From positions 62,001 to 126,000 of the forward strand of contig NZ_QAYX01000022.1 in assembly GCF_003054705.1 (NCBI RefSeq): a stretch of 64,000 nt of DNA, in the 5' to 3' direction. Shown here in pieces: positions 1-8,476 of this stretch. The stretch comes from Opitutus sp. ER46. GTDB taxonomy: Bacteria > Verrucomicrobiota > Verrucomicrobiia > Opitutales > Opitutaceae. The position numbers and the translations under genes are program-made. The stretch's first letter is position 1. Every line of letters starts with the position of its first letter. Below the pieces are notes generated by a model. That model saw only the letters and a list, made by a program, of their open reading frames with translations, was not told the DNA's origin and did no database searches.

Positions 1-1661
1 AGGTGAACGGTTTCGGGAAGATCTTTTACCGGAAGCGCCGCATTTCGATTAACAAGAAGGCCGGCAACGTCGCCGACTTCCTGCGCCGCTGGGGCCGGCG
101 CTACCGCTACATGGTCGTGCTCGACGCCGACTCGATCATGACCGGCCGGAGCCTCGTGCAGCTCGTGGCGACGATGGAGAAGCACCCGTCGATCGGCATC
201 CTGCAGACCGCGCCGCGGATCGTGAATGGCACGACCCTGTTTGCGCGCGTGCAGTCGTTCGCCAATCGGCTCTACAGCCCGCTGTTCCTGGCCGGCCTCA
301 ATTACTGGCAGCAGCACGAGGGCAATTACTGGGGGCACAACGCGGTGATCCGCGTGCAGCCGTTCATCGACCACTGCGCGCTGCCCGACCTGCCCGGCAG
401 CGAACCCTTCGGCGGCCGCATCCTTTCGCACGACTTCGTGGAGGCGGCGCTGATGCGCAAGGCCGGCTGGGGCGTGTGGTTGGCGGGCGACATCGAGGGC
501 ACCTTCGAGGAGGGCCCGCCGACGCTGATCGATTCCGCGAAGCGCGACCGCCGCTGGTGCCAGGGCAACATGCAGCATACCTGGCTGCTCACCGCCCGCG
601 GTTTCCGGCCGGCCAATCGCTTCCACATGCTCATGGGCGTGATGGGCTACGTGTCCTCGCCGCTCTGGCTGTTCTTCCTGCTCGTCAGCACGATCCACGT
701 CTTTGCGCAGGTGACCTCGCCGGGGAAACTCGGTCCGCGGCCGGAGGATTACACTTCGATCTTCGGCTACGAACTGGAGGTGCCGGAGGCCTTCACGCTG
801 TTCCTGCTGACGATGTTCCTGCTCTTCGTTCCGAAGGTCCTGAGTGTGATCGTCGCTTTCAACCGCGGCCACGCGGACCGATTTGGCGGCCGCCGCGAAC
901 TCGTCACCAGCGCCGTGCTCGAGACGGTGCTGTCCGCGCTCATCGCGCCGATCTCGATGGCGTTCAACGCGAAGTTCGTCCTGACGACGCTGCTCGGCCA
1001 GGGCGTTTCCTGGGTGACGCAGCGGCGGGACGCCGATGTCGACGGCACCGACTGGCGCGAGGCGATCCTGACCCACGGCGGGCAGACCTGCTTCGGGGTG
1101 GTGTGGGGCGTGTCCTCGTTCATCATCTCGCCCGGCTTCTTCTGGTGGCTCAGTCCGGTGATCGCGGGCCTCGTGCTTTCGATCCCGATCTCGATCTTCC
1201 TGAGCAAGGCCTCCATCGGCCGCGGGGCGCGCGAGCTCGGATTGTTCATGACGCCGGAGGAGGTTGCGGCGCCGTACGAACTGAGGCGCCTCGAGCAGAA
1301 CCTCGCGGAGTGCTACCGGCACCTCGCGCCAATCGGCCCGCTGCGGGCGGACTATGGCCTGCTCCAGGCCGTGCTCGACCCGTACGTCAACGCGCTGCAC
1401 GTCGCGCTGCTGCGGCAGCGGCGGCAGACCGAGGAGTCGCGCGAGTGGTTTGCCCAGTTGCGCGACCGTCTGCTGCATGACGGGCCCGGCAACCTGACGA
1501 CGAAGGAGAAACTCGCGCTGCTGATGGATGCCGACTCGATGCTCGAACTGCACCGGGAGTTGTGGAATTCGCCGGCTGAGTCGCTGGCCGAGTGGTGGCG
1601 GCTGGCAATGCGCCAGTACAACGTGCTCACGGCCGCGCCGACGACGGCGCTTTATCGCTGA
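1..1661 (+). CDS. opgH: Glucans biosynthesis glucosyltransferase H, 5'-truncated by window start
   Basis: This is the C-terminal two thirds of OpgH/MdoH, the inner-membrane GT2 glucosyltransferase that makes the beta-glucan backbone of osmoregulated periplasmic glucans from UDP-glucose. The reading frame is open to the window edge. The GTG at position 3 is not a credible start, because the N-terminal membrane segments and first part of the glycosyltransferase domain would be missing. Visible motifs are the VVLDADS nucleotide-sugar site near the start of the fragment and DRRWCQGN, the Q/RxxRW-type motif of processive GT2 enzymes. Several membrane segments follow. The C-terminal 150 residues are soluble and charged. 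The gene converges on the Hpt gene at 1744. No opgG partner is visible; it would have to lie upstream of the window. Confidence 0.93.
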   Translation, partial: VNGFGKIFYRKRRISINKKAGNVADFLRRWGRRYRYMVVLDADSIMTGRSLVQLVATMEKHPSIGILQTAPRIVNGTTLFARVQSFANRLYSPLFLAGLNYWQQHEGNYWGHNAVIRVQPFIDHCALPDLPGSEPFGGRILSHDFVEAALMRKAGWGVWLAGDIEGTFEEGPPTLIDSAKRDRRWCQGNMQHTWLLTARGFRPANRFHMLMGVMGYVSSPLWLFFLLVSTIHVFAQVTSPGKLGPRPEDYTSIFGYELEVPEAFTLFLLTMFLLFVPKVLSVIVAFNRGHADRFGGRRELVTSAVLETVLSALIAPISMAFNAKFVLTTLLGQGVSWVTQRRDADVDGTDWREAILTHGGQTCFGVVWGVSSFIISPGFFWWLSPVIAGLVLSIPISIFLSKASIGRGARELGLFMTPEEVAAPYELRRLEQNLAECYRHLAPIGPLRADYGLLQAVLDPYVNALHVALLRQRRQTEESREWFAQLRDRLLHDGPGNLTTKEKLALLMDADSMLELHRELWNSPAESLAEWWRLAMRQYNVLTAAPTTALYR

Positions 1662-1743
1662 GCGGTGCCCGGAGACTGGCGGCAGGGGCGACCATCGAAC
1701 GCCGGCGCGCCAGACGGCACGCGAGAACCGCCGGCGCAGCGGC

Positions 1744-2103
1744 TCAGCGCTTGATGATTCGCCTCAGCTCGGCCTCGGCGCGATCGTACTCGGCGCGGAG
1801 TTCGGCGATGAGCGGCGCCACGTCGGCGAGCCCGTGCTCGCGGGAGTGGTGTTCGAGTCGCTCGGCGACGGTGCGGACGTCGGTGGCGCCGACGTTGCCG
1901 GAGCTGCCCTTGATGCTGTGGGCGGCACGGGTGAATGTCGGGATGTCGCCGGCGGCGAGGCTGCGGTCCAGTTCGGCCAGCCGGACCGGCGTATCGTCGA
2001 GGTAGATTCCGGCGATTTCGCGCAGGAACTCATCGTTGTCGCCGGGATTGAGGGCGCGCAGGCTTTCGATGGCCTGCGGGTCGATGGGGGTGGTCGCGGG
2101 CAT
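1744..2103 (-). CDS. Hpt (histidine phosphotransfer) domain protein
   Basis: A 119-residue stand-alone Hpt protein. The diagnostic segment AAHSIKGSSGNVGA carries the histidine that receives a phosphoryl group from a receiver domain and passes it to another. The whole protein is predicted to be helical, as expected for the four-helix Hpt fold. The ATG at 2103 is chosen because the upstream in-frame extension is low-complexity and would overlap the ATPase gene. It is the last gene of a minus-strand cluster containing a receiver-kinase, a receiver, a small protein and a GspE/PilB-type ATPase. Its likely partners are therefore the two receivers encoded at 4041-5575. Its position directly behind the ATPase suggests a role in controlling pilus or secretion activity, but that is inference from context only. 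Confidence 0.85.
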   Translation of the reverse strand: MPATTPIDPQAIESLRALNPGDNDEFLREIAGIYLDDTPVRLAELDRSLAAGDIPTFTRAAHSIKGSSGNVGATDVRTVAERLEHHSREHGLADVAPLIAELRAEYDRAEAELRRIIKR

Positions 2104-2147
2104 GCTGGAGTGAGAAATGAGGTATCTGGGCGAGGTGCGCGGGGCAA

Positions 2148-3911
2148 TTACGATTGCGCCGCGCCGCTGTCGGGGGTGGCCCACTCAAACGAGCTGTTCT
2201 GCTCGATTTCCTCGATGGTGGTCAGCCCGAGGAGCACCTTCTTGAGGCCGTCGTAGCGCAGCGGTTTGTAGCCGACCTTGGCCGCGGCGCGGGTGATTTC
2301 CTGCACGCTGCGACCTTCGCTGATCATGGTGCGGATCTCGTCGGTGATCAGCACGAGTTCATGAAACGCGATGCGGCCCTTGTATCCGGTGTGGCGGCAC
2401 GCCGGACAGCCGCGGCCGCGGAAGAACGGCACCTCCGGGAGGTCCTCGTCGTGGAAGTACTGCCGCAGGACGTCCTCGGAGGGGTAGTACGCCTCCTTGC
2501 AGGCATCGCAGATGCGCGCGGCGAGCCGCTGGGCCAGGACGCCGATGACAGACGGCGCGACCATGTACGGCGCGACACCGATCTCGAGCAGACGGACGAT
2601 CGCCTGGGGGGCGTTGTTGGTGTGCAGCGTGGCGAGCACGAGGTGTCCGGTGAGGGCCGCCTCCGTCGCGATCTTGGCGGTCTCGAGGTCGCGGATTTCG
2701 CCGATCAGGATCACGTCGGGGTCCTGGCGCATGAGGGCGCGCAGCACCGTGGCGAACTTGAGGTCGATGTTGCTGTTGACCTGGCTCTGGGTGACGCCCG
2801 GCAGCTGGATTTCGATCGGGTCCTCGATCGTCGAGATGTTGATGTCGGGCGTGTTGATCTCCTGGAGCGCAGCGTAGAGCGTCGTCGTCTTGCCGGAACC
2901 GGTCGGACCGGTGACGAAGATGATGCCGTTGGGATTCTGCACCAGCCGCTTGAACGGCTCCAGAATCGGTTTCGAGATCATCATCTTGTCCAGCGTGAGC
3001 ATCGTCTTGCGGCCGGTGGCAGCGAGGATGCGCACGACGGATTTTTCGCCGTAGGCGCTGGGGATGGTCGAGACGCGGAAGTTCGCCAACTGGCTGCCGA
3101 CCGCCATCGAGAACCGGCCGTCCTGGGGGAAGCGGGTCTCGGCGATATTCAGGTTGGAGAGAATCTTGATGCGCGAGATGAGCGCGCGATGGAGCTTGCG
3201 CGAGTAGGTGAGAATTTCGCGGAGGTTGCCGTCGATGCGATACCGGATGCGCCCCATGGTCTCCTGGGGCTCGACATGAATGTCCGTCGCCCGCTCCCGC
3301 ATCGCGTAGAAGATGATCTCGTCGAGGATCTGCGCCAACGCGTTGTTTTCGGCGAGGACGGCGAGTTTCTCGCCGGCGATGTCGGGTCGGTCGAACAGGC
3401 TGGAGCGCTCGAGTTCCTGCAGGCTCTCCTCGAGGCCCTTCTCGTTGCTGTAGTGGACGGCGATCGCGTCCTCGACTTCCCGCGGCAGCGCGAACACCGG
3501 GCTGATGGGGACCTGGGCGATCTGGCTCAGCCGGCGGACCAGCTCGGCATCGGAGGGCGACGCCATGGCCACGGTGAGGACGCCATTGAGCTGGTAGAGA
3601 CCGATCGCCTTGGCTTTTCGGGCCACCTCCAGGGGCAGGCGTTCAATGGCTTCGTCGGTGATGACCGAAGCGAACGGGTCGACGTAGGCGACGTACATCG
3701 AGTCGGCCCAGTACCGGCACGCTTCATCCTTCGCCAGCAGCTTGGCGTCGATGATGGCCTGCACGAGCTGGGGCCCGTCGCCGTGCTTGGCGACGAGGGC
3801 GTCGAGTTCGGTGCCGTAGTCGAAATGGGGGAGCGCGCGGACCCGCTCCAGGAAGGCGCTACTTCTTGGGTTTGGCACGGCGGGTGGTCTTGTTCTTGAA
3901 GAGTTTTCCAA
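2148..3911 (-). CDS. GspE/PilB-family secretion or type IV pilus assembly ATPase
   Basis: A 587-residue cytoplasmic hexameric ATPase of the type II secretion/type IV pilus assembly family. Residues about 35-150 fit an MshEN/T2SSE N-terminal domain. The catalytic core shows Walker A GPTGSGKTT (335-343), a Walker B region DVILIGEIRD (399-408) and the His box GHLVLATLHTN (422-432). Four zinc-ligand cysteines lie at C468, C471, C502 and C505. This layout fits extension ATPases (PilB/GspE) rather than the retraction ATPase PilT. The start is uncertain. The TTG at 3911 overlaps the upstream small gene by 53 bp, whereas a GTG at 3878 would shorten the protein by 11 residues. No pilin, secretin or GspF gene adjoins it; a GspF-like gene lies about 36 kb away at 40137. 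Neighbours are phosphorelay genes. Confidence 0.93.
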   Translation of the reverse strand: MENSSRTRPPAVPNPRSSAFLERVRALPHFDYGTELDALVAKHGDGPQLVQAIIDAKLLAKDEACRYWADSMYVAYVDPFASVITDEAIERLPLEVARKAKAIGLYQLNGVLTVAMASPSDAELVRRLSQIAQVPISPVFALPREVEDAIAVHYSNEKGLEESLQELERSSLFDRPDIAGEKLAVLAENNALAQILDEIIFYAMRERATDIHVEPQETMGRIRYRIDGNLREILTYSRKLHRALISRIKILSNLNIAETRFPQDGRFSMAVGSQLANFRVSTIPSAYGEKSVVRILAATGRKTMLTLDKMMISKPILEPFKRLVQNPNGIIFVTGPTGSGKTTTLYAALQEINTPDINISTIEDPIEIQLPGVTQSQVNSNIDLKFATVLRALMRQDPDVILIGEIRDLETAKIATEAALTGHLVLATLHTNNAPQAIVRLLEIGVAPYMVAPSVIGVLAQRLAARICDACKEAYYPSEDVLRQYFHDEDLPEVPFFRGRGCPACRHTGYKGRIAFHELVLITDEIRTMISEGRSVQEITRAAAKVGYKPLRYDGLKKVLLGLTTIEEIEQNSSFEWATPDSGAAQS

Positions 3912-4044
3912 TCTCCTGCTGGTCCAGTTTTTCCATGGCCATGGAACTCGAGTTACGCTCGGCGTCCAACTCGGCCATCAGATCAGCGAGCGAGTATCGC
4001 ACTTCGGCCACTGGGCCGCGGGGTCTGGGTTTGACGGAGGTCAT
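3859..4044 (-). CDS. Small protein with FliM-N-like LDQQEIGKLF segment
   Basis: A 61-residue protein whose ATG overlaps the stop of the preceding receiver gene (ATGA at 4041-4044) and whose end overlaps the start of the ATPase gene. Both features argue for translational coupling and for a real gene. Residues 40-49 read LDQQEIGKLF, resembling the N-terminal LSQxEIDxLL peptide of the flagellar switch protein FliM, which binds phosphorylated CheY. A strongly basic tail (residues 50-61, seven Lys/Arg) follows. The N-terminal half is predicted helical. I know of no named family for it. The FliM comparison rests on about six matching positions in a short segment. The adjacent CheY-like receiver makes it worth testing. 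No Shine-Dalgarno sequence is visible. Confidence 0.6.
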   Translation of the reverse strand: MTSVKPRPRGPVAEVRYSLADLMAELDAERNSSSMAMEKLDQQEIGKLFKNKTTRRAKPKK

Positions 4045-4436
4045 GGGGTGGATGCGTCGGGAAAGCAGTCGGTGATCGTCTCGCGCAGCGCGTCGACCAT
4101 CTCGGCCTTGGGGGTGTCTTTGCGGACGTAGTTCGCGGCGCCAAGTTCAAGTGCCTGTTCGACGGTGTGGCGGTTGGCGACGGACGTGAGCATGATCACC
4201 ACGCAGTCGGGATCGACGGCCATCAGTTGCTCGAGCGCCTTCAGGCCGTCGACCTGGGGCATGTTGACGTCGAGGAGAACCAGCGCGGGATGCTCCCGCT
4301 GGAAAACCGTCACCGCCTCGGCGCCGTCCGCCGCCTCGAGAATGGCGGTGATGCCAAGCGAGCGGAGAATGAGGGAAACGTATTTCCGGATGTGGGACTC
4401 GTCGTCGACGATGAGGACGCTGCCGGGGAGTTTCAT
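4041..4436 (-). CDS. CheY-like single-domain response regulator
   Basis: A 131-residue receiver domain with no output domain. The acidic pocket is D11-D12, the phospho-acceptor is D56 in VLLDVNMP, the conserved Thr/Ser position falls in MLTSV, and the conserved lysine is in YVRKD (about K106). It should be phosphorylated by a histidine kinase or Hpt protein and signal by protein-protein contact. Both ends overlap neighbours by four bases (ATGA with the receiver-kinase upstream and with the 61-residue protein downstream), so it is translated as part of one cluster. Natural partners are the kinase at 4433-5575 and the Hpt protein at 1744-2103. The proposed output, the small protein or the ATPase, is inferred from position only. 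Confidence 0.9.
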   Translation of the reverse strand: MKLPGSVLIVDDESHIRKYVSLILRSLGITAILEAADGAEAVTVFQREHPALVLLDVNMPQVDGLKALEQLMAVDPDCVVIMLTSVANRHTVEQALELGAANYVRKDTPKAEMVDALRETITDCFPDASTP

Positions 4437-5575
4437 GAGGAGGGGAGAATGACGCGGAACTCGCAGCCGCGTTCGGGGAGATTGTGCGCTTCGATGGTAC
4501 CGTGGTGGGCTTCGACGATCTTGCGGCAGATCGCCAGGCCGAGCCCGGTGCTCTTCTCGCCGCCGGTGGGACGGACGGAGAGACGGCCGAAATCCTTGAA
4601 GAGCTTGTCGCGTTCATCGGCCGGAATCCCCGGCCCCTCGTCGCGGACGGACAGGATGATGCCTTGGGCGTCCGAGGAAACTCTGACGGCCACGGTGACG
4701 GTGGCTCCGGGCGGGGAGAACTTCACCGCGTTGGTGAGAAGATTGTCGACGACCTGCTTGATCTTTGCCGGGTCGATCATGGCCACGACTTGCGTGTCGT
4801 GGGGTTGGAACACCACGTGCGTCCGTTTTCGGGCGGCCTCCATATTGGTCAGCGCGACGGCCTTGGCCACGACCTCGATCAGGTTGTGTCGTCCCGGGGA
4901 GACGTTGAGTTCGCCGGCCTCGATTGTCGCCACATCGAGCAGGTCATTGACCATGTCGAGCATCGAGTGGCTTGCCTCCCGGATGGTCGCGACAAGGTCG
5001 AGTTGCTCGGGGTTGAGCGGCCCGACCGTGCCCTCGCCGAGGAACTCGGCCAGCCCCCGAATCGAGGCGAGCGGGTTGCGCAGGTCGTGCGCGGCCATGC
5101 CGAGGAAGCGGTTCTTCGCGGAGTTGGCGCGACTCAACTGCTCGACAAGCTGCAGTTGCTCGTCGAGCAACTGCTGGATCTGCAGGTGGGTGCGGATTCG
5201 CGCCAGAACTTCGCTGGGGTTGAATGGTTTCGGAAGATAATCGACGCCCCCGGCATTGAAGCCGGCGAGGACATCTTCCGAGTCGTTCTTGGCCGTGATG
5301 AAGATCACCGGGGCCGCCTTCTCGCCATACTGCTGCCGCAGCCGGCGGCAGGTTTCGAGTCCATCGATGCCAGGCATCATCACATCCAGCAGCACGAGAT
5401 TGGGTTGGAACTCGGCGTACGACGTGAGGGCACGTTCTCCGCTGTCGGCATCCGCAATCTCGTAGCCTTCGCGGCGTAGAATCCCGGCGAGGATGCGGAT
5501 GTTCAGCCGGTCATCATCGGCGATCAGGATCCTGCGGCCCCGAAGGCTGGAGGGAAGGGTTGGATGCGAATCCAT
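4433..5575 (-). CDS. Receiver-histidine kinase (REC-HisKA-HATPase)
   Basis: A 380-residue soluble protein with an N-terminal receiver domain (phospho-acceptor D64 in VLLDVMMP) and a C-terminal histidine kinase. The H box is AAHDLRNPLASIRG with His at 163. The ATP-binding lid shows an N box around DNLLTNAVKFSPPG, a G1 box VRDEGPGIPADE and a G2 box STGLGLAICRKI. No membrane segment or PAS sensor is present, so the kinase is probably controlled through its own receiver. I chose the ATG at 5575; a GTG at 5638 would add 21 residues of unlikely composition. It is the first gene of the minus-strand cluster ending with the Hpt gene, and its stop overlaps the next start. Its promoter must lie in the 214-bp gap shared with metK. 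Confidence 0.9.
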   Translation of the reverse strand: MDSHPTLPSSLRGRRILIADDDRLNIRILAGILRREGYEIADADSGERALTSYAEFQPNLVLLDVMMPGIDGLETCRRLRQQYGEKAAPVIFITAKNDSEDVLAGFNAGGVDYLPKPFNPSEVLARIRTHLQIQQLLDEQLQLVEQLSRANSAKNRFLGMAAHDLRNPLASIRGLAEFLGEGTVGPLNPEQLDLVATIREASHSMLDMVNDLLDVATIEAGELNVSPGRHNLIEVVAKAVALTNMEAARKRTHVVFQPHDTQVVAMIDPAKIKQVVDNLLTNAVKFSPPGATVTVAVRVSSDAQGIILSVRDEGPGIPADERDKLFKDFGRLSVRPTGGEKSTGLGLAICRKIVEAHHGTIEAHNLPERGCEFRVILPSS

Positions 5576-5675
5576 CGAAAGCACCCGTTTCTGACCCCGG
5601 GGGTCCCGCAGCGCAATGGCAAGTTGGGCGGCTACCACTTACGCCCCAAGGGGCCGCGAAAGGCCTTTCCCCAAG

Positions 5676-5732
5676 GTAAGGTGGGGCCGCAATCCCGGAC
5701 CTTACATCACGCGATCGGAATACGTTGATAAT
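5676..5732 (+). promoter_or_regulatory. Inverted repeat and -10-like element upstream of metK
   Basis: Perfect 7-bp arms GTAAGGT (5676-5682) and ACCTTAC (5699-5705) flank 16 bases that can form an inner 3-bp stem. A GATAAT hexamer at 5727-5732 resembles a sigma-70 -10 box. The -35 region would overlap the right arm, so the repeat could be an operator whose half-sites are about two helical turns apart. If transcription starts further upstream it would instead be a leader hairpin. Just upstream, CCCCAAGG occurs twice (from about 5644 and 5670), each copy followed by GGGGCCGC, which looks like a partial duplication. It matches no SAM or SAH riboswitch class that I can recognise. Confidence 0.4.
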
Positions 5733-5789
5733 TCGGCTTGCCGGCGCTGTTCCGGCCCCAATTGTCTCGCGCCACATCCAACTACGCCC

Positions 5790-6956
5790 ATGGCCAACTC
5801 ATTTGTGTTCTCCTCGGAATCGGTCGGTGAAGGTCACCCCGACAAAGTCGCCGACTTTATCTCGGACAGCGTCCTTGACGCCTGCCTCGCCCAGGATCCC
5901 CGGAGCCGCGTGGCCTGCGAGACCTTGGTGAAGAGCAATCACGTCGTGATTGCCGGTGAGATCACGACCAAGGCGAAGGCCAACTATGAGACCATCGTGC
6001 GCGACGCGATTCGCGAGATCGGCTACACGCATGAGGATGACGTCTTTCACGCCGACACGGTCTTTATCACGAACCTTCTGACGAAGCAGTCGCCGGATAT
6101 CGCCCAGGGCGTCGATGATCGCGCCGCCATCGGCAAGGAGACCGCCGAGCAGGGCGCCGGCGACCAGGGCCTCATGTTCGGGTACGCGTGCAACGAGACG
6201 CCCGAGATGATGCCGACCGCGATCATGTTTGCGCACCGGCTCGGTCGTGAACTCACCAAGCTCCGCAAGTCCCGCGTCGTCTCGTGGCTCCGGCCGGATG
6301 CCAAGTCCCAGGTTTCGATCCGCTACGAGAACGACCGCCCGGTGAAGGTCGAAAACGTCGTCATCTCGACCCAGCACGCGGCCAACGTCGAGCACGCCGC
6401 CATCCGCGACTTCCTCGTCGAGAACGTGATCAAGAAGGTCATCCCGGCCGAGCTGATCGACGCCCAGACCAAGTTCCTGATCAATCCGACCGGCCGCTTC
6501 GTGGTTGGCGGGCCGCAGGGCGACTCCGGCCTCACCGGCCGCAAGATCATCGTGGACACCTACGGCGGTTGGGGCCGGCACGGCGGCGGCGCCTTCTCCG
6601 GCAAGGATCCGTCGAAGGTCGATCGCTCCGCGGCCTACATGTGCCGGTGGGTGGCGAAGAACATCGTCGCCTCCGGCCTCGCCGACATCTGCGAACTTCA
6701 GGTCGCCTATGCGATCGGCTATCCCGAGCCCGTTTCGATCTGGGTCGATGCCATGGGCACTGCCAAGGTCCCCGAGGAGAAGATCTCCGCGGCCGTCCGC
6801 GAGGTGTTCAGCTTCAAGCCCGCCGCCATCATCCGCCAGCTCGACCTCCTGCGCCCGATCTATCGCGCGACCACCAACTACGGCCACTTCGGCAAGCCGG
6901 ATCTCCCGTGGGAGCAGACCAACATGGTCGACGCCCTGCGCGCGGCCGTGAAGTAA
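5790..6956 (+). CDS. metK: S-adenosylmethionine synthase
   Basis: MetK makes S-adenosylmethionine from methionine and ATP in the cytoplasm. The 388-residue length is typical. The start fits the family consensus, with [12 protein letters not shown] near the N terminus containing the GHPDK substrate loop. Further signatures are [14 protein letters not shown] in the middle and the glycine-rich [16 protein letters not shown] loop. The frame stays open upstream, but the ATG at 5790 is the only start matching family length. It is followed after 33 bp by ahcY, giving a two-gene SAM-cycle operon: MetK makes the methyl donor and AhcY removes the SAH product of methylation. A candidate operator or leader hairpin lies at 5676-5732. 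Confidence 0.98.
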   Translation: MANSFVFSSESVGEGHPDKVADFISDSVLDACLAQDPRSRVACETLVKSNHVVIAGEITTKAKANYETIVRDAIREIGYTHEDDVFHADTVFITNLLTKQSPDIAQGVDDRAAIGKETAEQGAGDQGLMFGYACNETPEMMPTAIMFAHRLGRELTKLRKSRVVSWLRPDAKSQVSIRYENDRPVKVENVVISTQHAANVEHAAIRDFLVENVIKKVIPAELIDAQTKFLINPTGRFVVGGPQGDSGLTGRKIIVDTYGGWGRHGGGAFSGKDPSKVDRSAAYMCRWVAKNIVASGLADICELQVAYAIGYPEPVSIWVDAMGTAKVPEEKISAAVREVFSFKPAAIIRQLDLLRPIYRATTNYGHFGKPDLPWEQTNMVDALRAAVK

Positions 6957-6989
6957 CCGCTCGTCCGTTCACCCTCAACCCGCACTCTC

Positions 6990-8417
6990 ATGTCTTCCGC
7001 CACCTCCGCCCCCACCAAGTCAGAGCACGCTGTCCGCGACATCGGTCTCGCCGACTGGGGCCGCAAGGAGATCGCCATCGCCGAGCACGAAATGCCCGGC
7101 CTCATGGCCGTCCGCCGCAAATTCGGTCCGCAAAAGCCGCTCGCCGGCGTCCGCGTCACCGGCTCGCTGCACATGACCATCCAGACCGCCGTGCTCATCG
7201 AGACCCTGCGGGAACTGGGCGCCGATGTGCGCTGGGCCTCGTGCAACATCTTCTCCACGCAGGATCACGCCGCCGCCGCGATCGCCGCCGGGGGCACGCC
7301 GGTGTTCGCCCACAAGGGCGAGTCGCTCGAGGAGTACTGGGACTTCACCCTCCGCGCGATCAGCTTCCCGGGTGGCAAGGGCCCGCAGTTGGTCGTCGAT
7401 GACGGCGGCGACGTCACGCTCCTCATCCACAAGGGCTGCGAACTCGAAGAGGGCAGCGACTGGGTCAACACGCCGTCGTCCTCCCATGAGGAGCAGGTCA
7501 TCAAGAATCTGCTCAAGCGCGTGCACCAGACCGACCCGCTCAAGTGGACGACCCTCGCCAAGGAGTGGCGCGGCGTTTCCGAGGAGACCACCACGGGGGT
7601 GCACCGGCTCTACCAGATGATGGAGCAGGGCAAGCTCCGCGTGCCGGCGATCAACGTCAACGACTCGGTCACCAAGTCCAAGTTCGACAATCTCTACGGC
7701 TGCCGCGAGTCGCTCGCCGACGGCCTTAAGCGCGCCACCGATGTCATGATCGCGGGCAAGGTCGCCTGCGTCTGCGGCTATGGCGACGTGGGCAAGGGCT
7801 GCGCGCACTCGTTGCGTGGGTTCGGCGCCCGCGTGATCGTGACCGAGGTCGATCCGATCAACGCGCTGCAAGCCGCGATGGAAGGCTTCGAGGTCAATAC
7901 CATCGAGTCGACGCTCGGCACCGCCGATATCTACGTCACCTGCACCGGCAACCGGGACATCATCACCTTGGAGCACATGCAGCAGATGAAGGATCAGGCG
8001 ATCGTTTGTAACATCGGCCACTTCGATAACGAGATCCAGGTCACCCGCCTCAACGAGTCGGGCGCGAAGCGTGAGAACGTGAAGCCGCAGTACGACCGCT
8101 ACCTCTTCCCGAGCGGCCGCAGCATCTACGTCCTGGCCGAGGGCCGCCTCGTGAACCTGGGGTGCGCGACGGGCCATCCGTCCTTCGTGATGTCGAACAG
8201 CTTCACCAACCAGTGCCTGGCGCAGATGGACCTGTGGAAGAACCGGGGCAAGTACGCGGTTGGCGTGTACCGCCTGCCCAAGCACCTCGACGAGGAAGTC
8301 GCCCGGCTGCATCTCGAGAAGATTGGCGTCAAGCTCACCGTCCTCAGCCAGGCCCAGGCCGACTACATCGGCGTGCCGGTCGCGGGCCCGTACAAGCCCG
8401 AGCACTACCGGTACTGA
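6990..8417 (+). CDS. ahcY: Adenosylhomocysteinase
   Basis: S-adenosyl-L-homocysteine hydrolase splits SAH into adenosine and homocysteine with a tightly bound NAD cofactor, relieving product inhibition of methyltransferases. At 475 residues it is the longer bacterial form with the extra internal segment. Visible signatures are [17 protein letters not shown] near the N terminus, the NAD-binding [12 protein letters not shown] and the C-terminal KPEHYRY tail that contributes to the cofactor site. It lies 33 bp behind metK and probably shares its transcript. The ATG at 6990 follows a short gap without a clear Shine-Dalgarno sequence. A 6-bp hairpin (8417-8432) begins at the stop codon, and a larger hairpin follows at 8443-8476. 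Confidence 0.98.
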   Translation: MSSATSAPTKSEHAVRDIGLADWGRKEIAIAEHEMPGLMAVRRKFGPQKPLAGVRVTGSLHMTIQTAVLIETLRELGADVRWASCNIFSTQDHAAAAIAAGGTPVFAHKGESLEEYWDFTLRAISFPGGKGPQLVVDDGGDVTLLIHKGCELEEGSDWVNTPSSSHEEQVIKNLLKRVHQTDPLKWTTLAKEWRGVSEETTTGVHRLYQMMEQGKLRVPAINVNDSVTKSKFDNLYGCRESLADGLKRATDVMIAGKVACVCGYGDVGKGCAHSLRGFGARVIVTEVDPINALQAAMEGFEVNTIESTLGTADIYVTCTGNRDIITLEHMQQMKDQAIVCNIGHFDNEIQVTRLNESGAKRENVKPQYDRYLFPSGRSIYVLAEGRLVNLGCATGHPSFVMSNSFTNQCLAQMDLWKNRGKYAVGVYRLPKHLDEEVARLHLEKIGVKLTVLSQAQADYIGVPVAGPYKPEHYRY

Positions 8418-8442
8418 GACCGGGCTCGGTCTGCGCTTTCCC

Positions 8443-8476
8443 CGCGCGCCGCGGCGGTTCAACCGTGCGGCGCGCG
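8443..8476. terminator. GC-rich hairpin between convergent ahcY and sensor kinase gene
   Basis: Perfect 10-bp arms CGCGCGCCGC (8443-8452) and GCGGCGCGCG (8467-8476) enclose GG, a short inner stem and its loop. It follows the ahcY stop and covers the last codons of the converging kinase gene (stop at 8459). It could terminate transcription from both sides. There is no T-run on either strand, so intrinsic termination is not certain. Confidence 0.45.

Noticed and set aside
3-5. GTG at position 3 as the opgH start
   Set aside because: The fragment begins inside the glycosyltransferase domain; the real start must be upstream of the window.
2154-3899. Long open frame antisense to the GspE/PilB-type gene
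   Set aside because: It is the complementary shadow of a clearly conserved coding gene in GC-rich DNA and has no family features.
3859-3911. Frameshift joining the 61-residue protein to the ATPase
   Set aside because: The ATPase already has a complete N-terminal domain from its own start, and the small frame ends in a natural basic tail. Overlap of separate genes explains it better.
5640-5789. SAM or SAH riboswitch upstream of metK
   Set aside because: A stem is present but none of the conserved core elements I know from SAM or SAH riboswitch classes. It is kept only as an unassigned element.
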